From positions 3,736-15,007 of the forward strand of contig NW_014012215.1 in the NCBI RefSeq assembly GCF_000611645.1: DNA of 11,272 nt. Reading direction: 5' to 3'. The stretch is from Monoraphidium neglectum (lineage: Eukaryota; Chlorophyta; Chlorophyceae; Sphaeropleales; Selenastraceae). The position numbers and the translations under genes were made by a program. Below are positions 1 through 6,933 of the stretch, piece after piece. Under the pieces are notes generated by a model, which saw nothing but the letters and a program-made list of their open reading frames with translations, had not been told where the DNA came from and did not search any database. Each line of letters starts with the position of its first letter. The stretch's first letter is position 1.

Positions 1-98
1 GGGGGGGGGGAGCACGAACAGCTGCAAGGGATGGACAAACCACGGAGAGCTGTCGCTTCGCCTGAGAATCTATCGCTCACGCCTGCCGCGCAGCGCAC

Positions 99-1496
99 CT
101 GCCCCGCCCGCGTGCTCGTCTGTGCGGGCACGGCGTCGTACTTCTGTGAAACAATGCCGTCCAGGCCTTGTGAGTGTGGGTGAGGGAGGATGCATGCACA
201 GGGTTGGGACGCAGTCAATTAGGGCCAGGGTCAGGATAGCGCCCATGCGCGTCCCTGCCTTGCACAAATGTGCACAAAACCGTTGTGCAGCGGCACTGGC
301 TCGAACTTTCACTGATTCGGGCCCCGCTGCACCACCAGGGCGTCGCCTGCGCTCCATCTCCCTCTGGCCCCCAGTCTGCTGGGGAAGCCCCTAAACCCTC
401 ACGGTGCTTTGGTGAACCGCCCTGAACATACAGCCCTGCCTTCTTCCACCTTCTCCACCCCCATGCGCTCACGTGGCTTCACCAAGCGCAGCGCGTCCCC
501 GTCCGCCGCAGGCGCGCCCCCGCTGCTGCCGTTGGCGGCCGCGGTCTCCGCCTCGCTGGAGAGCACGCTCATGTCGGGAGCGTCGCCCGCGGCCGGCTGC
601 AGCGTGTAGCGGCGCGGCATGGCTCCGTCCACCATTGACTCTGCCGGTGTCGACCAAAGGCAGCGCGCTTTGTCGTAAGAGTTTTGTGTTGCAAATGTCT
701 TTCAGAGCGTGGCTTTCAGGGCAGGGGTGAGGTTTGGCAGTGGCGTCTGTCTGTGTAGCGTGCGGCTGTGCGGTGCTCCGAGAGAGTGATCAGGGCAGCC
801 GGCGCCGCTTGGCGGTGCAGGTGTAGCGTGCGGCTGTGCGGTGCTCCGAGAGAGTGATCAGGGCAGCCGGCGCCGCTTGGCGGTGCAGGTGCGACCCGTT
901 AAGTTGGCAGCAGCTGCATGGCTGAGGGAAGAGGGCGCACCTGGGAGTTCCAGCATCGTGACCGACTTGCCCTGCGGCGTTTTTCGATTTGCATTGAGGG
1001 CACATGCCATGTGTCACCAGCAGGCCGACCGGTGTTAGCACGGGCGCTGACAGCGGCCGCTGGCTCGACCATTGAGAGTTGCCCATTGAGGAACGCAGCG
1101 GTGCCGCACATTGCCCTGCCGCTTTTTGCTGTGTCCCTGCTCCTGGAGGCGATGCTGTTGCCACGCCTGCCCCTCGTGACATGTGCATAGGATCGGCAGC
1201 TGCAGCGCTCACGTCTGGAAGGTTTGCGATGGTGATCTTGCCCAGCGTGCTGCTGCTGCCCTCCTCATCCATGTCCTCGTCTGCGCCTTGCGCGCCCTGC
1301 CCGCACGCCCTCTTCCAGCGCTCGGCTATGTAAGGCGGCACCTGCCGTGCGCCGCAGGTGCAACATGGGCAAAGCGCATCCAGCGCTTCAGCACGGCGTG
1401 CCGGCCATACGCCCGTAATCGGGTGTGGCAACCACATTCACTCACCCTGACAAGCCACATACGGCGCTCAGCCCTCTCAGTATCCAGAGACGTCAT
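99..1496 (-). CDS. Transcription initiation factor IIF subunit beta (RAP30), partial, 3' end off the left edge
   Basis: TFIIF beta pairs with the alpha subunit, binds RNA polymerase II and brings it into the nuclear preinitiation complex. Exon 1 (1496-1446) starts at the first ATG and encodes 17 residues ending MWLVR before donor GTGAGT. Exon 2 (1341-1213, 43 residues) follows acceptor CGGCAG; the joined text MWLVR|VPPYIAERW matches the RAP30 N-terminus (human VWLVKVPKYLSQQW), and TLGKITIA matches GKLRIAK. Exon 3 (638-483, phase 0) has PRRYTLQ and MSVLSSE, like plant PKSYSLN and CVFSES, followed by an alanine/glycine-rich insert. Exon 5 (143-99, KYDAVPAQ) has clean CACAG and GTGCGC sites and resembles plant KFDMKPHQ. 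The exon 3 acceptor, its donor (482 or 472) and the exons between 473 and 148 are uncertain, and another exon may hide in 639-1212. The winged-helix C-terminus lies outside the window. The N-terminal identification is strong; the downstream exon chain is tentative. Confidence 0.83.
388..398. repeat. Short telomere-like motif CCCTAAACCCT
   Basis: This is one and a half units of the plant/Chlorella-type telomeric repeat (C-strand). It overlaps the donor side of the putative TFIIF beta micro-exon, whose intron would begin GTGAGGGTTTAGGGG on the minus strand. Alone it could be chance; the same motif occurs twice near 8740. Confidence 0.6.
403..435 (-). CDS. Possible 33-nt micro-exon of the TFIIF beta gene
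   Basis: On the minus strand an acceptor (GAAGGCAG) and a donor (CACC|GTGAGG) bracket 33 nt. In phase 0 it would link the exon 3 donor at 482 (also phase 0) to exon 5 at 143, supplying residues between the ALRL and KYDAVPAQ segments, where plant TFIIF beta has a few more residues. The encoded residues do not clearly match the family, so this rests only on splice signals and phase. Confidence 0.25.
753..888. repeat. Perfect 68-bp tandem duplication inside TFIIF beta intron 2
   Basis: Positions 753-820 and 821-888 are identical, and a few bases of a third copy follow (GTG, 889-891). Each unit begins GTGTAGCGTGCGG. It sits in the 574-bp stretch between TFIIF beta exons 2 and 3. Identity of the copies indicates recent duplication or an assembly artefact. 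No coding role is seen. Confidence 0.95.
1446..1496 (-). CDS. TFIIF beta exon 1 (start codon exon)
   Basis: This short first exon reads 17 codons from ATG at 1496-1494 to donor AGG|GTGAGT (GT at 1445-1444), phase 0. Its C-terminal MWLVR is the conserved first strand of the TFIIF beta dimerisation domain and continues in frame into exon 2 (VPPYIAERW). It is easy to miss because of its length, but the donor is excellent and the junction restores family sequence. Confidence 0.85.
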
Positions 1497-1547
1497 TATT
1501 GGCTCAGCTGCTCTACCTATGCGCTCCTAGTTCTTGATCAGATAATG

Positions 1548-1570
1548 TGATAGATTGCTCCGATCTATCA
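1548..1570. repeat. 8-bp inverted repeat with 7-nt spacer in the divergent promoter region
   Basis: TGATAGAT pairs perfectly with ATCTATCA. Each arm contains GATA or its complement TATC, so it could bind a dimeric or GATA-type factor, but no function is shown by the sequence itself. Confidence 0.6.
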
Positions 1571-1647
1571 TAACATCGTACACGCACGCAGAAAGTTTCG
1601 CAAGATCACTGCAGATCTGAGCATGCCCGTGCTGTATCGATAAGTTC

Positions 1648-1800
1648 ATGCCAGGTGAATGTAGAATGAAAAATCAAAGTCTGGGGCGTTCCAGCTCGTA
1701 TCAAACTGTCGGTCGCTCACCCGTGCGAGCAAAACGCCCACATCGTGGTCTCCAGCACGCGCCCGCGACCGCGCCGGGCAGCCCCACGGCGCCATCAGCT
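1648..1800 (+). other. In-frame N-terminal extension of the GST (possible organelle transit peptide)
   Basis: The GST frame stays open upstream for 51 codons to ATG 1648, with another ATG at 1666 that has A at -3. The extension is rich in Arg, Lys, Ser, Pro and Ala, with a single acidic residue (Glu4, upstream of the second ATG), as in plastid or mitochondrial transit peptides. ATG 1648 has a poor context (T at -3), while 1801 has G at -3. Two products, one organellar and one cytosolic, are possible, or this may simply be 5' UTR. The open frame is observed; targeting is inferred. Confidence 0.45.
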
Positions 1801-2493
1801 ATGAAGCTGTACATAGGCAACCAGAACTATTCCTCCTGGTCTCTGAGGCCCTGGCTCCTCCTGCGCGAGGGCTGCAAAGTCCCGTTTGAAACCGTCAAGA
1901 TCTCCCTCGCCGATGTGGCGCCTGGCTCGCCCTTTCGCAAGGAGGTCGAGCGCATCAGCCCCGCAGGCCGCGTCCCCGTTTTGCAGGACGACGACGGCTT
2001 CGCCGTGTGGGACTCCCTGGCCATCACCGAATACCTACACGAACGCTTCCCCTCGGCCGGCGTGTGGCCGGCCGACGCCAAGGCGCGCGCGCGCGCGCGC
2101 TGCGTGGTGGCGGAGATGCACTCCGGCTTCTCCGCGCTGCGCGGCGCCTGCCCCATGAACCTGGAAGCTGACCTGGCAGCAGTCGGGCGGCGCCTGTGGG
2201 AGGAGAACGCCCCCCTGCGGCGGGACGTGGCGCGGGTGGAGGAGATCTGGCGCGACGCGCTCGCGGCCAGCGGCGGCCCGATGCTCTTCGGGGCGTTCTC
2301 AGCCGCGGATGCGTTCTACGCGCCGGTGGTGACGCGGCTGCAGACGTACGGGCTGCCGGTGTCGGCGGAGTCCGCCGCCTACATGGAGAGGGTGCGGGCG
2401 CTGCCGGCCTTCAAGGAGTGGACCGAGGCGGCGCTGACCGAGGGGGAGTATGTGGCGATGGACGAGCCGTACCGCGCAAGCCGCGATGGTTGA
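1801..2493 (+). CDS. Bacterial-type glutathione S-transferase family protein, single exon
   Basis: A complete 230-residue GST, which would conjugate glutathione to electrophiles or use it as a redox or isomerase cofactor. Residues 1-80 form the thioredoxin-like domain. It opens MKLYIGNQNYSSWSLRPW, where the NYSSWS serines stand at the catalytic N-terminal position of serine-type GSTs. GRVPVLQ holds the cis-proline, and AVWDSLAITEYLHE is the glutathione gamma-glutamyl-binding motif with the Asp-Ser pair. The C-terminal helical domain has FSAADAFYAPVV, the conserved helix-capping box. Length and motifs match proteobacterial and cyanobacterial proteins rather than plant tau or phi classes. It has no introns, unlike its neighbours, suggesting bacterial ancestry (inference). 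The start at 1801 matches family N-termini. A (GC)n run at 2082-2101 encodes alternating Ala-Arg. TGTAA signals lie about 610 bp downstream. The substrate cannot be told. Confidence 0.92.
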   Translation: MKLYIGNQNYSSWSLRPWLLLREGCKVPFETVKISLADVAPGSPFRKEVERISPAGRVPVLQDDDGFAVWDSLAITEYLHERFPSAGVWPADAKARARARCVVAEMHSGFSALRGACPMNLEADLAAVGRRLWEENAPLRRDVARVEEIWRDALAASGGPMLFGAFSAADAFYAPVVTRLQTYGLPVSAESAAYMERVRALPAFKEWTEAALTEGEYVAMDEPYRASRDG

Positions 2494-4164
2494 GTGGCGC
2501 GGGTGGTGGTTGGCGCTTTTGGCTGGCTGGCCCTGGGCTGAGCAAGCGCGGCAAAGCACTACGGGCTGCCGTTCCCTTTGTCAGCGGGCGCGCAGCGCAT
2601 TCTTATACCTGCCTGTCGTCATCACGCCTGCAAGCGTGTCTGCAAGCACTACATGGCGGCACGGCCGCTGCAGCAGCGCAAAGCATGGGATTCGCTGTTG
2701 CCGCGAAGAAATGCACTGTTTGTGTTTGTTGGGCAACCTGGAGCTTAAACAGGCCGCGCCAACTGGGTCACACGATGCGCATGACCCACACTCGTCTGCC
2801 CAAATTGGCGCTTTGGAGCGCCGCCCCTGGCCCGCGCGCTGTGGGGCGGCCGCGCGTGTCTGGTTTGACGTAGCGAGGCGAGACTGTGCTGCCCTCGGGA
2901 TCGATGTCCCCGTTCACCTAGACGACCGCTGCTCTGACCGCCCCGCTTGAAAGAAGGCTTGCTTATCTCTCCTGCCAAGGAGGCGTGCGCCCTCTTACTA
3001 AATTCCGACTTGGCTGCACCCCCTTTCTCCTCTGGCCTTTACGGTTAGGGGCGTTACCCCTTTGGGGAGCCAGGGTTTCTCCCCTCGCTGCTGGAAAAGC
3101 GTGATGTAATGTAACCTGGAGCTTGCAAGAGCCAGAGTTGCTATATGCAAGGCTGTGTGCACCACTTTGCAACGTGGCTGTTGCGTGGTAATGACGGGTG
3201 CCCACGCGGCGGCTGCCGTGCATAGGGGGCGGGGAAAGGCGGATGTCGCCGTGTAGAGAAGATGCGTGTGTTTGTCTGTGGTGATGCCGGCCACAATCCA
3301 AGTGTATTTGCAATACTTTCGATCATGCATCGATTCTCTGTAGGAACCGACCAAATACGAAATCACCGCATCGACATGCGTGCCGCAACGACCTGCAGCA
3401 CTGATCAGCATGCTGCGCCAATGACGGTCAAGCAGCACAGCACAGCGGGCGCCACAGCACAGCTACCCACTGAGGGACGGCGGGCGCGGGACAAGAGGAT
3501 CACTATCTGATTCGATACTCCAACCCTGTACCAACGACTTTGCACCTTCAAAAGCTGCTCAGCAGGGCCCCACCACGATCTCGTAGGGCCGAAGGTCTCC
3601 TGTCAAGCGTGAATCGGGATCACTTGCAAGAGCAGGGCGTCTGCAGACATGTTGCCGCAAAGGAGGCTGCTTAACCTAGACTGCAGCGCGCGGCAGGTGT
3701 GACGCTGGGGATCTCCCTGCTCCTGGCCGGTGATTGCGTTCATTATATGAGACCCTGTGCTATCAAACACGTCTTGCTGTCGCAGAGTTGTGTATCCCGT
3801 GCAGTTGCGGTCCAGCGGCGCAGCGCAGGCGCAGGCGGTGCGTTTTTCCATGCACGCCCTGGTTGTGCATGTGGTCGCGTCTGCGCCGGGGCCGCCTCAC
3901 CATACGTGGTATTGCAACAGCTGCAATGGAAACTTTGTTGCTGTGCTTTTTGAGCTCGCGTCCATGTTCCGCATGCACGTAAGGGCCAATGTGCCTGCGT
4001 GAAAGCGCCAGGGGTGGCGGGGATTCTGCGACACCCCACCTTTTGTCCCTGGATGCGGCCAGCACATCGCCAAGGGCCTGATTTATGCCCCGCATGTATG
4101 CAGGCAAAACCGCGTTCTCAGGGACGCGTGTGGCGCCACGCGTCAGCAATGGCAGCATGCGCAA
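2494..4164. other. GST 3' UTR and intergenic stretch, no recognisable gene
   Basis: Open frames of up to about 225 codons occur on both strands, but none shows family motifs or a convincing exon chain; the longest overlaps the GST in another frame. The left part to about 3114 is probably GST 3' UTR. The right part probably contains the promoter and 5' exon(s), with transit peptide, of the START-like gene. A good donor CAC|GTAAGG (GT at 3980) could end such an exon, but I could not fix its start. Confidence 0.5.
3105..3114 (+). promoter_or_regulatory. Tandem TGTAA, candidate poly(A) signal of the GST gene
   Basis: Two adjoining TGTAA pentamers (3105-3109, 3110-3114) match the chlorophyte polyadenylation signal and are the first I see on the plus strand after the GST stop. 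They imply a 3' UTR of about 620 nt, long but within the range for green algae. Confidence 0.5.
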
Positions 4165-4379
4165 GTGGCGGATGGCGCAGTGGCTAGACAACAGGTGCGC
4201 ATGTTGGCACCGGCGCTGCTCGGCGCGGCTGCTGACGCTGTATACCGCCTGGCACTGGTGATGGCCTGGACCACCACCAGCATCATGATTCCATGTAGCT
4301 CAGTCAGGCCACCTGCAGCCACACATCACCCACCGTACCACACCACGCCCTGTCAACCTGTCAACCTGTCAATCTCAAG
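4165..4379 (+). other. Open upstream frame of the START-like exon 1, coding status unclear
   Basis: The frame of exon 1 is open to ATG 4165 and would add about 70 mostly hydrophobic and Pro/His/Thr residues without family similarity. A C/A-rich tract with three CTGTCAA copies (about 4350-4373) runs to CTCAAG, resembling the 3' end of an intron. I favour an intron here, with the real start further upstream. Confidence 0.35.
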
Positions 4380-5312
4380 GGCCGAGGTGGAGGTGCCTGT
4401 GCCGCTGGAGGTGTGCTGGACGCTCTGGGACGACCGGGAGCGCATCCCCCAGTGGATGCCCTGGATCAAGAGCGTCAAGGTGCTGCCCGAGGACCAGCGG
4501 CTGTCGCGGTGGACGCTGGCGACACGGCAGTTCGGCAGGTGCGTGTGGGCCCGAGGGGAGGAGCGGAGGGAGGGCCGCATTTAATTATTGCCTGTGTGGC
4601 GTGTCTGAACGTACATCCTACACCTTAGGTGCAGGATCGGCACGCAGGCACACACACAGGCGCACACACAGGAGATGTGCACAAAACCACCTGCTTCACC
4701 AACTGACTCCTATGTTCCAACCAACACCCTGTCTTGACAACAATTGAAGGGACTGGGAGTTTTCCTGGCTCGCGCGCAACCTGGCGCCAATCCGCAACCA
4801 GAAGATACACTGGGCGTCGGAGCCCGGCAGCGCCAGCCTGCCCGGCCTCTCCATCAACAACCGCGGCCAGATTCGCTTTGTGCGGAGAGGGGCCGCGGCG
4901 TGCAGCGTCAGCCTGAGCATCGCGTACGAGGTGCCGGACGTGCTTGCGCCTTTTGCAAACGTGAGGGCGGGCGCGTGCGAGGGCGCGCATGCGCAGGGAT
5001 GCCGCTGTCTGCCGCTGCTGCGACGCTGTGAAACACGCATCCCGCACGAGCATTTGCGCAGCATGGGAGCGGCGCCCCTCTGCTTGACGCCGCTCTGCTC
5101 GACAACCGGTGCCCAGGGTCGTGGTACGCTTACACTGATTGCAGCTGCTTCTGCCACAGCCGCAACTCTCACCCCTTCGCATCGCCCTGGGCAACCCCCA
5201 GGCTCTGACCCCGGTGGTGGAGGGCATCATAGGCCGCGACATGGAGCGCTTCCGCGAGTACGCCCAGGAGTATGCCAAAGCAGCAGCAGCAACAAAGAAG
5301 GCAGAGGCGTGA
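4380..5312 (+). CDS. START/SRPBCC (polyketide cyclase-like) chloroplast-type lipid-binding protein, 5' end unresolved
   Basis: A member of the cyclase/dehydrase-like START superfamily, close to the plant plastid proteins typified by Arabidopsis AT1G02475; these hydrophobic-pocket proteins are thought to bind lipids or isoprenoids. Exons: to 4538 (donor CAG|GTGCGT, phase 2), 4750-4960 (acceptor TTGAAG, donor AAC|GTGAGG, phase 0), 5202-5312 (acceptor CCCCAG, stop TGA). The joins restore family sequence: WMPWIKSVKVL, LSRWTL, FGR|DWEFSWLARNL, NQKIHW, YEVPDVLAPFAN|ALTP. The domain spans about 159 residues and ends in a lysine/alanine-rich tail. Relative to plant proteins there is a short insert before NNRGQIRF. 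The first exon probably starts at acceptor CTCAAG (AG 4378-4379), but the frame is open back to ATG 4165, so a longer exon carrying the N-terminus is possible. A plastid address is inferred from the family; no clear transit peptide was located. Confidence 0.88.
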
Positions 5313-5368
5313 GGCAGGCGTCAAGGCAGCAGCAGCACCAAAGAAGGCAACGGCGTGAGGCAGGTGCC
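5277..5368. repeat. 46-bp imperfect tandem duplication spanning the START-gene stop codon
   Basis: Positions 5277-5322 and 5323-5368 share about 41 of 46 bases (GCAGCAGCAGC, then AAAGAAGGCA, GGCGTGAGGCAGG). The first copy encodes the Ala/Lys tail AAAATKKAEA and the stop TGA; the second lies in the 3' UTR with an equivalent TGA. Because 46 is not a multiple of 3, the duplicate is out of frame with the first. Confidence 0.85.
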
Positions 5369-5723
5369 TGCTGGGATCAGGCACCTGCTGGCAGTTTGGC
5401 ATTTCCAATTCAAAGCAGGATGATGGCGGTGCGGCCGGATCGATGCAGCGCTTGGTGGTGCTGCAACGGGCCCGCCCTTGCTCGGGTGCGGGTGGGCGCA
5501 AGCCGCCGGGGCTGCGAACTGCAGCTGCACCGCTGCATCCCCTGGCTTCGTTTCTGCAGAGCATGTTTGATTCGCGTGAGGGCGCTGCCGCCGGCATCTT
5601 GGTCTGTGCCTTGAGATTCCTGCCTGTTCGCTGTGGAGGCACGCGCGCGCCTCTGTCAATGGCGTATGCAACACCGCAATTCTGGCCGACGCCTGTGGTG
5701 ATGGTCTTGCTGGCCACAGCACA

Positions 5724-5728
5724 TGTAA
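5724..5728 (+). promoter_or_regulatory. TGTAA, candidate poly(A) signal of the START-like gene
   Basis: A TGTAA pentamer about 410 nt after the stop codon, followed by a second at 5750-5754. The pair marks the likely end of the transcript shortly after 5760. Confidence 0.5.
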
Positions 5729-5749
5729 TTGCACTGCAATGTGAGGAGC

Positions 5750-5754
5750 TGTAA
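5750..5754 (+). promoter_or_regulatory. Second TGTAA, candidate poly(A) signal of the START-like gene
   Basis: Context GCTGTAATTTGTG; it lies 26 bp after the first TGTAA and is followed by a T-rich stretch. Either could be used. Confidence 0.45.
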
Positions 5755-5866
5755 TTTGTGAATTTTCTTCGCTGTGCAGCTAGTTGGAGACGCGCACAGG
5801 TGACAGTCAAGGAGGCTGCTTGCTGCTGCTGTATTTCCTCACGGCACGATGGGCTAACCAGTCTGT

Positions 5867-5881
5867 GACCCGACTCGGGTC
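5867..5881. repeat. Short hairpin GACCCG-ACT-CGGGTC
   Basis: Six perfect base pairs around a 3-nt loop in the otherwise featureless region about 110 bp after the second TGTAA. Too short to assign a role; recorded as structure only. Confidence 0.4.
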
Positions 5882-6374
5882 GCAATGCATCTAGAACTAG
5901 ACCTTTGATCGGTACTTCCGCAGTGTAGGCACTGTTGAGGGTAACACGCAAATCCACACCCCTCACCAAGGTTTGAATGGGAGTACGCAGCTGCCTCACG
6001 CGGAAAACACAACACCAGTGAGACATCCAGACATTAATACAAGGCCGGTCTCCGTGCTTGCACCAGTGCCTGTGCGCTCGTTTGATTGTCATGCCACGTG
6101 CGCGGATGCGTGCAGCTCTGCCGGTAGCTTGTCGTGCTCTGCTGCGCCCGACGTGAGCATGACGGCGGCCATCTGGCATAGCCGACGACTATGCTGCGAC
6201 GTCTTGCATTGCTTTGACTTCGCTGATACGATTCCTTTTTGCCTGTGTACAGACGAACTCCTTACAAGCCTCGTTGGTTGCCGTAACGGTGACTTGCCTT
6301 GTCACTAGCAGATCCAAGATCAACTGCATCGCGCCTTCTATTTTCACACAAAATTCTGATGAAGATTGCCCGTC

Positions 6375-6411
6375 ACTCAGCACTTCTGACGGCTCACATG
6401 AAGTGCTGAGT
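6375..6411. repeat. Perfect 12-bp inverted repeat (hairpin, 13-nt loop)
   Basis: ACTCAGCACTTC (6375-6386) is exactly complementary to GAAGTGCTGAGT (6400-6411). It ends 11 nt before a probable splice acceptor (TTTACAG, AG 6422-6423) of the following exon. It could fold in RNA near that acceptor or be a trace of a small inverted-repeat element. Function unknown. Confidence 0.85.
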
Positions 6412-6424
6412 TGCTGTTTACAGG

Positions 6425-6853
6425 CACACCCACGTCTCTGGGACACCAGCAGCTCGATCAGCCTGCTGTATGATCCCCGCGAAGCTGCGTCACAAACGCC
6501 CGGCGCATCAGGCCGAAGAGGAGGAAGACCAGCCCGAGCCCGGCACCCCGCACGCGGCACAGCAGCACCCGGCGCGCGACACGCGCAGCGTCGCGGGCGA
6601 CCTAGAGGACGAGGGCGCTGAGAAGCAAGCCAAGTCGCTGCGCATCACCACCTCGAAGATCCTGGGGACCGCGCAGCCGCGCAAGCCGCGGATCGGCCCG
6701 GAGTTCCAGGCCGCGATCCCGCCGGTCCCGCAGGCGCCGCCGCCGCGCACGCGCCCGCAGGCGGCGCAGGATCTCTGCCACGACAGCCAAGAGAAGCAGC
6801 AGGCGCCAACAAGTCACGCCCTGACAGGCATAGCCCCAATGGATCAGGAGTGA
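6425..6853 (+). CDS. Unidentified protein, terminal exon with ELM2-like motif (partial)
   Basis: The frame is open from a TGA at 6407 and reads to TGA 6851-6853. A plausible acceptor, GTTTACAG (AG 6422-6423), precedes it, so it is probably the last exon of a longer gene; ATG 6470 is the first internal start. The composition is protein-like: an acidic stretch (AEEEEDQPEP), a charged segment (LEDEGAEKQ), then RKPRIGPEFQAAIPPV, then a proline-rich tail. R-I/V-G-x-x-F/Y-Q-A-x-I-P is the opening signature of ELM2 domains found in MTA, MIER and CoREST-type chromatin proteins and in plant ELM2/SANT proteins. The rest of ELM2 is missing, so this is a motif resemblance only. The stop lies 80 bp before the FAN start codon. 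It would be nuclear and chromatin-linked if the motif is real. Coding is likely; identity is weak. Confidence 0.45.
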   Translation, partial: HTHVSGTPAARSACCMIPAKLRHKRPAHQAEEEEDQPEPGTPHAAQQHPARDTRSVAGDLEDEGAEKQAKSLRITTSKILGTAQPRKPRIGPEFQAAIPPVPQAPPPRTRPQAAQDLCHDSQEKQQAPTSHALTGIAPMDQE

Positions 6854-6933
6854 GGCTGAGGCGGGCGCCCAGCCGGCAGTAGCAGTCGCGGTGCGAGCAG
6901 GGGCAGGCCGCGCGCCTGCGCCAGCGCCGCGCG

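Larger units (their letters stand above)
1497..1800. promoter_or_regulatory. Head-to-head intergenic region (probable bidirectional promoter and 5' UTRs)
   Basis: The minus-strand TFIIF beta ATG (1496) and the plus-strand GST start (1801, or 1648/1666 for the long form) diverge from this interval. At 1530-1580 it is clearly more AT-rich than the flanks. Within it lies an 8-bp inverted repeat, TGATAGAT (1548-1555) and ATCTATCA (1563-1570), with a 7-nt spacer. No certain TATA box is seen. The promoter function is inferred from the gene arrangement. Confidence 0.5.
5313..6423. other. START-gene 3' UTR and intergenic region, no recognised gene
   Basis: The first about 440 bp is probable 3' UTR, including the second copy of the 46-bp duplication. 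The remainder holds no recognisable plus-strand gene. A 336-codon minus-strand open frame crosses the region (5169-6179) and antisenses START exon 3; it shows no known domain, though its part at about 5830-5990 has mixed, less GC3-biased codons. A 12-bp hairpin lies at 6375-6411. UTR exons of the next gene may be here (for example after CTGTGTACAG, ending 6252) but cannot be proved. Confidence 0.5.

Noticed and set aside
1..21. TFIIF beta exon after acceptor CCTTGCAG on the minus strand
   Set aside because: The acceptor is good, but the few codons to the window edge (LFVL, then a run from ten Gs on the plus strand) do not match the family and may be a low-quality sequence end.
790..1437. 215-codon minus-strand open frame read as one protein
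   Set aside because: Only its part at 1341-1213 is coding (TFIIF beta exon 2). The frame merely runs on through introns, and the splice donor at 1212 and the match at the exon 1 junction contradict a continuous protein.
2082..2101. (GC)n run as a separate regulatory or Z-DNA element
   Set aside because: It lies in frame inside the GST and encodes a plausible Ala-Arg helix stretch; codon bias explains it.
2998..3438. 146-codon minus-strand open frame in the intergenic region
   Set aside because: No motif, unremarkable composition, and it overlaps the probable GST 3' UTR end with its TGTAA pair.
4154..4200. tRNA-like look of GGATGGCGCAGTGGCTAGA
   Set aside because: No matching acceptor stem, anticodon arm or TTC-arm sequence follows at tRNA spacing.
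5169..6179. 336-codon minus-strand open frame
   Set aside because: It runs antisense through the START-like exon 3 and the 46-bp duplication, has Cys- and Ala-rich low-complexity segments and shows no family motif. Only one inner segment was kept as a question.
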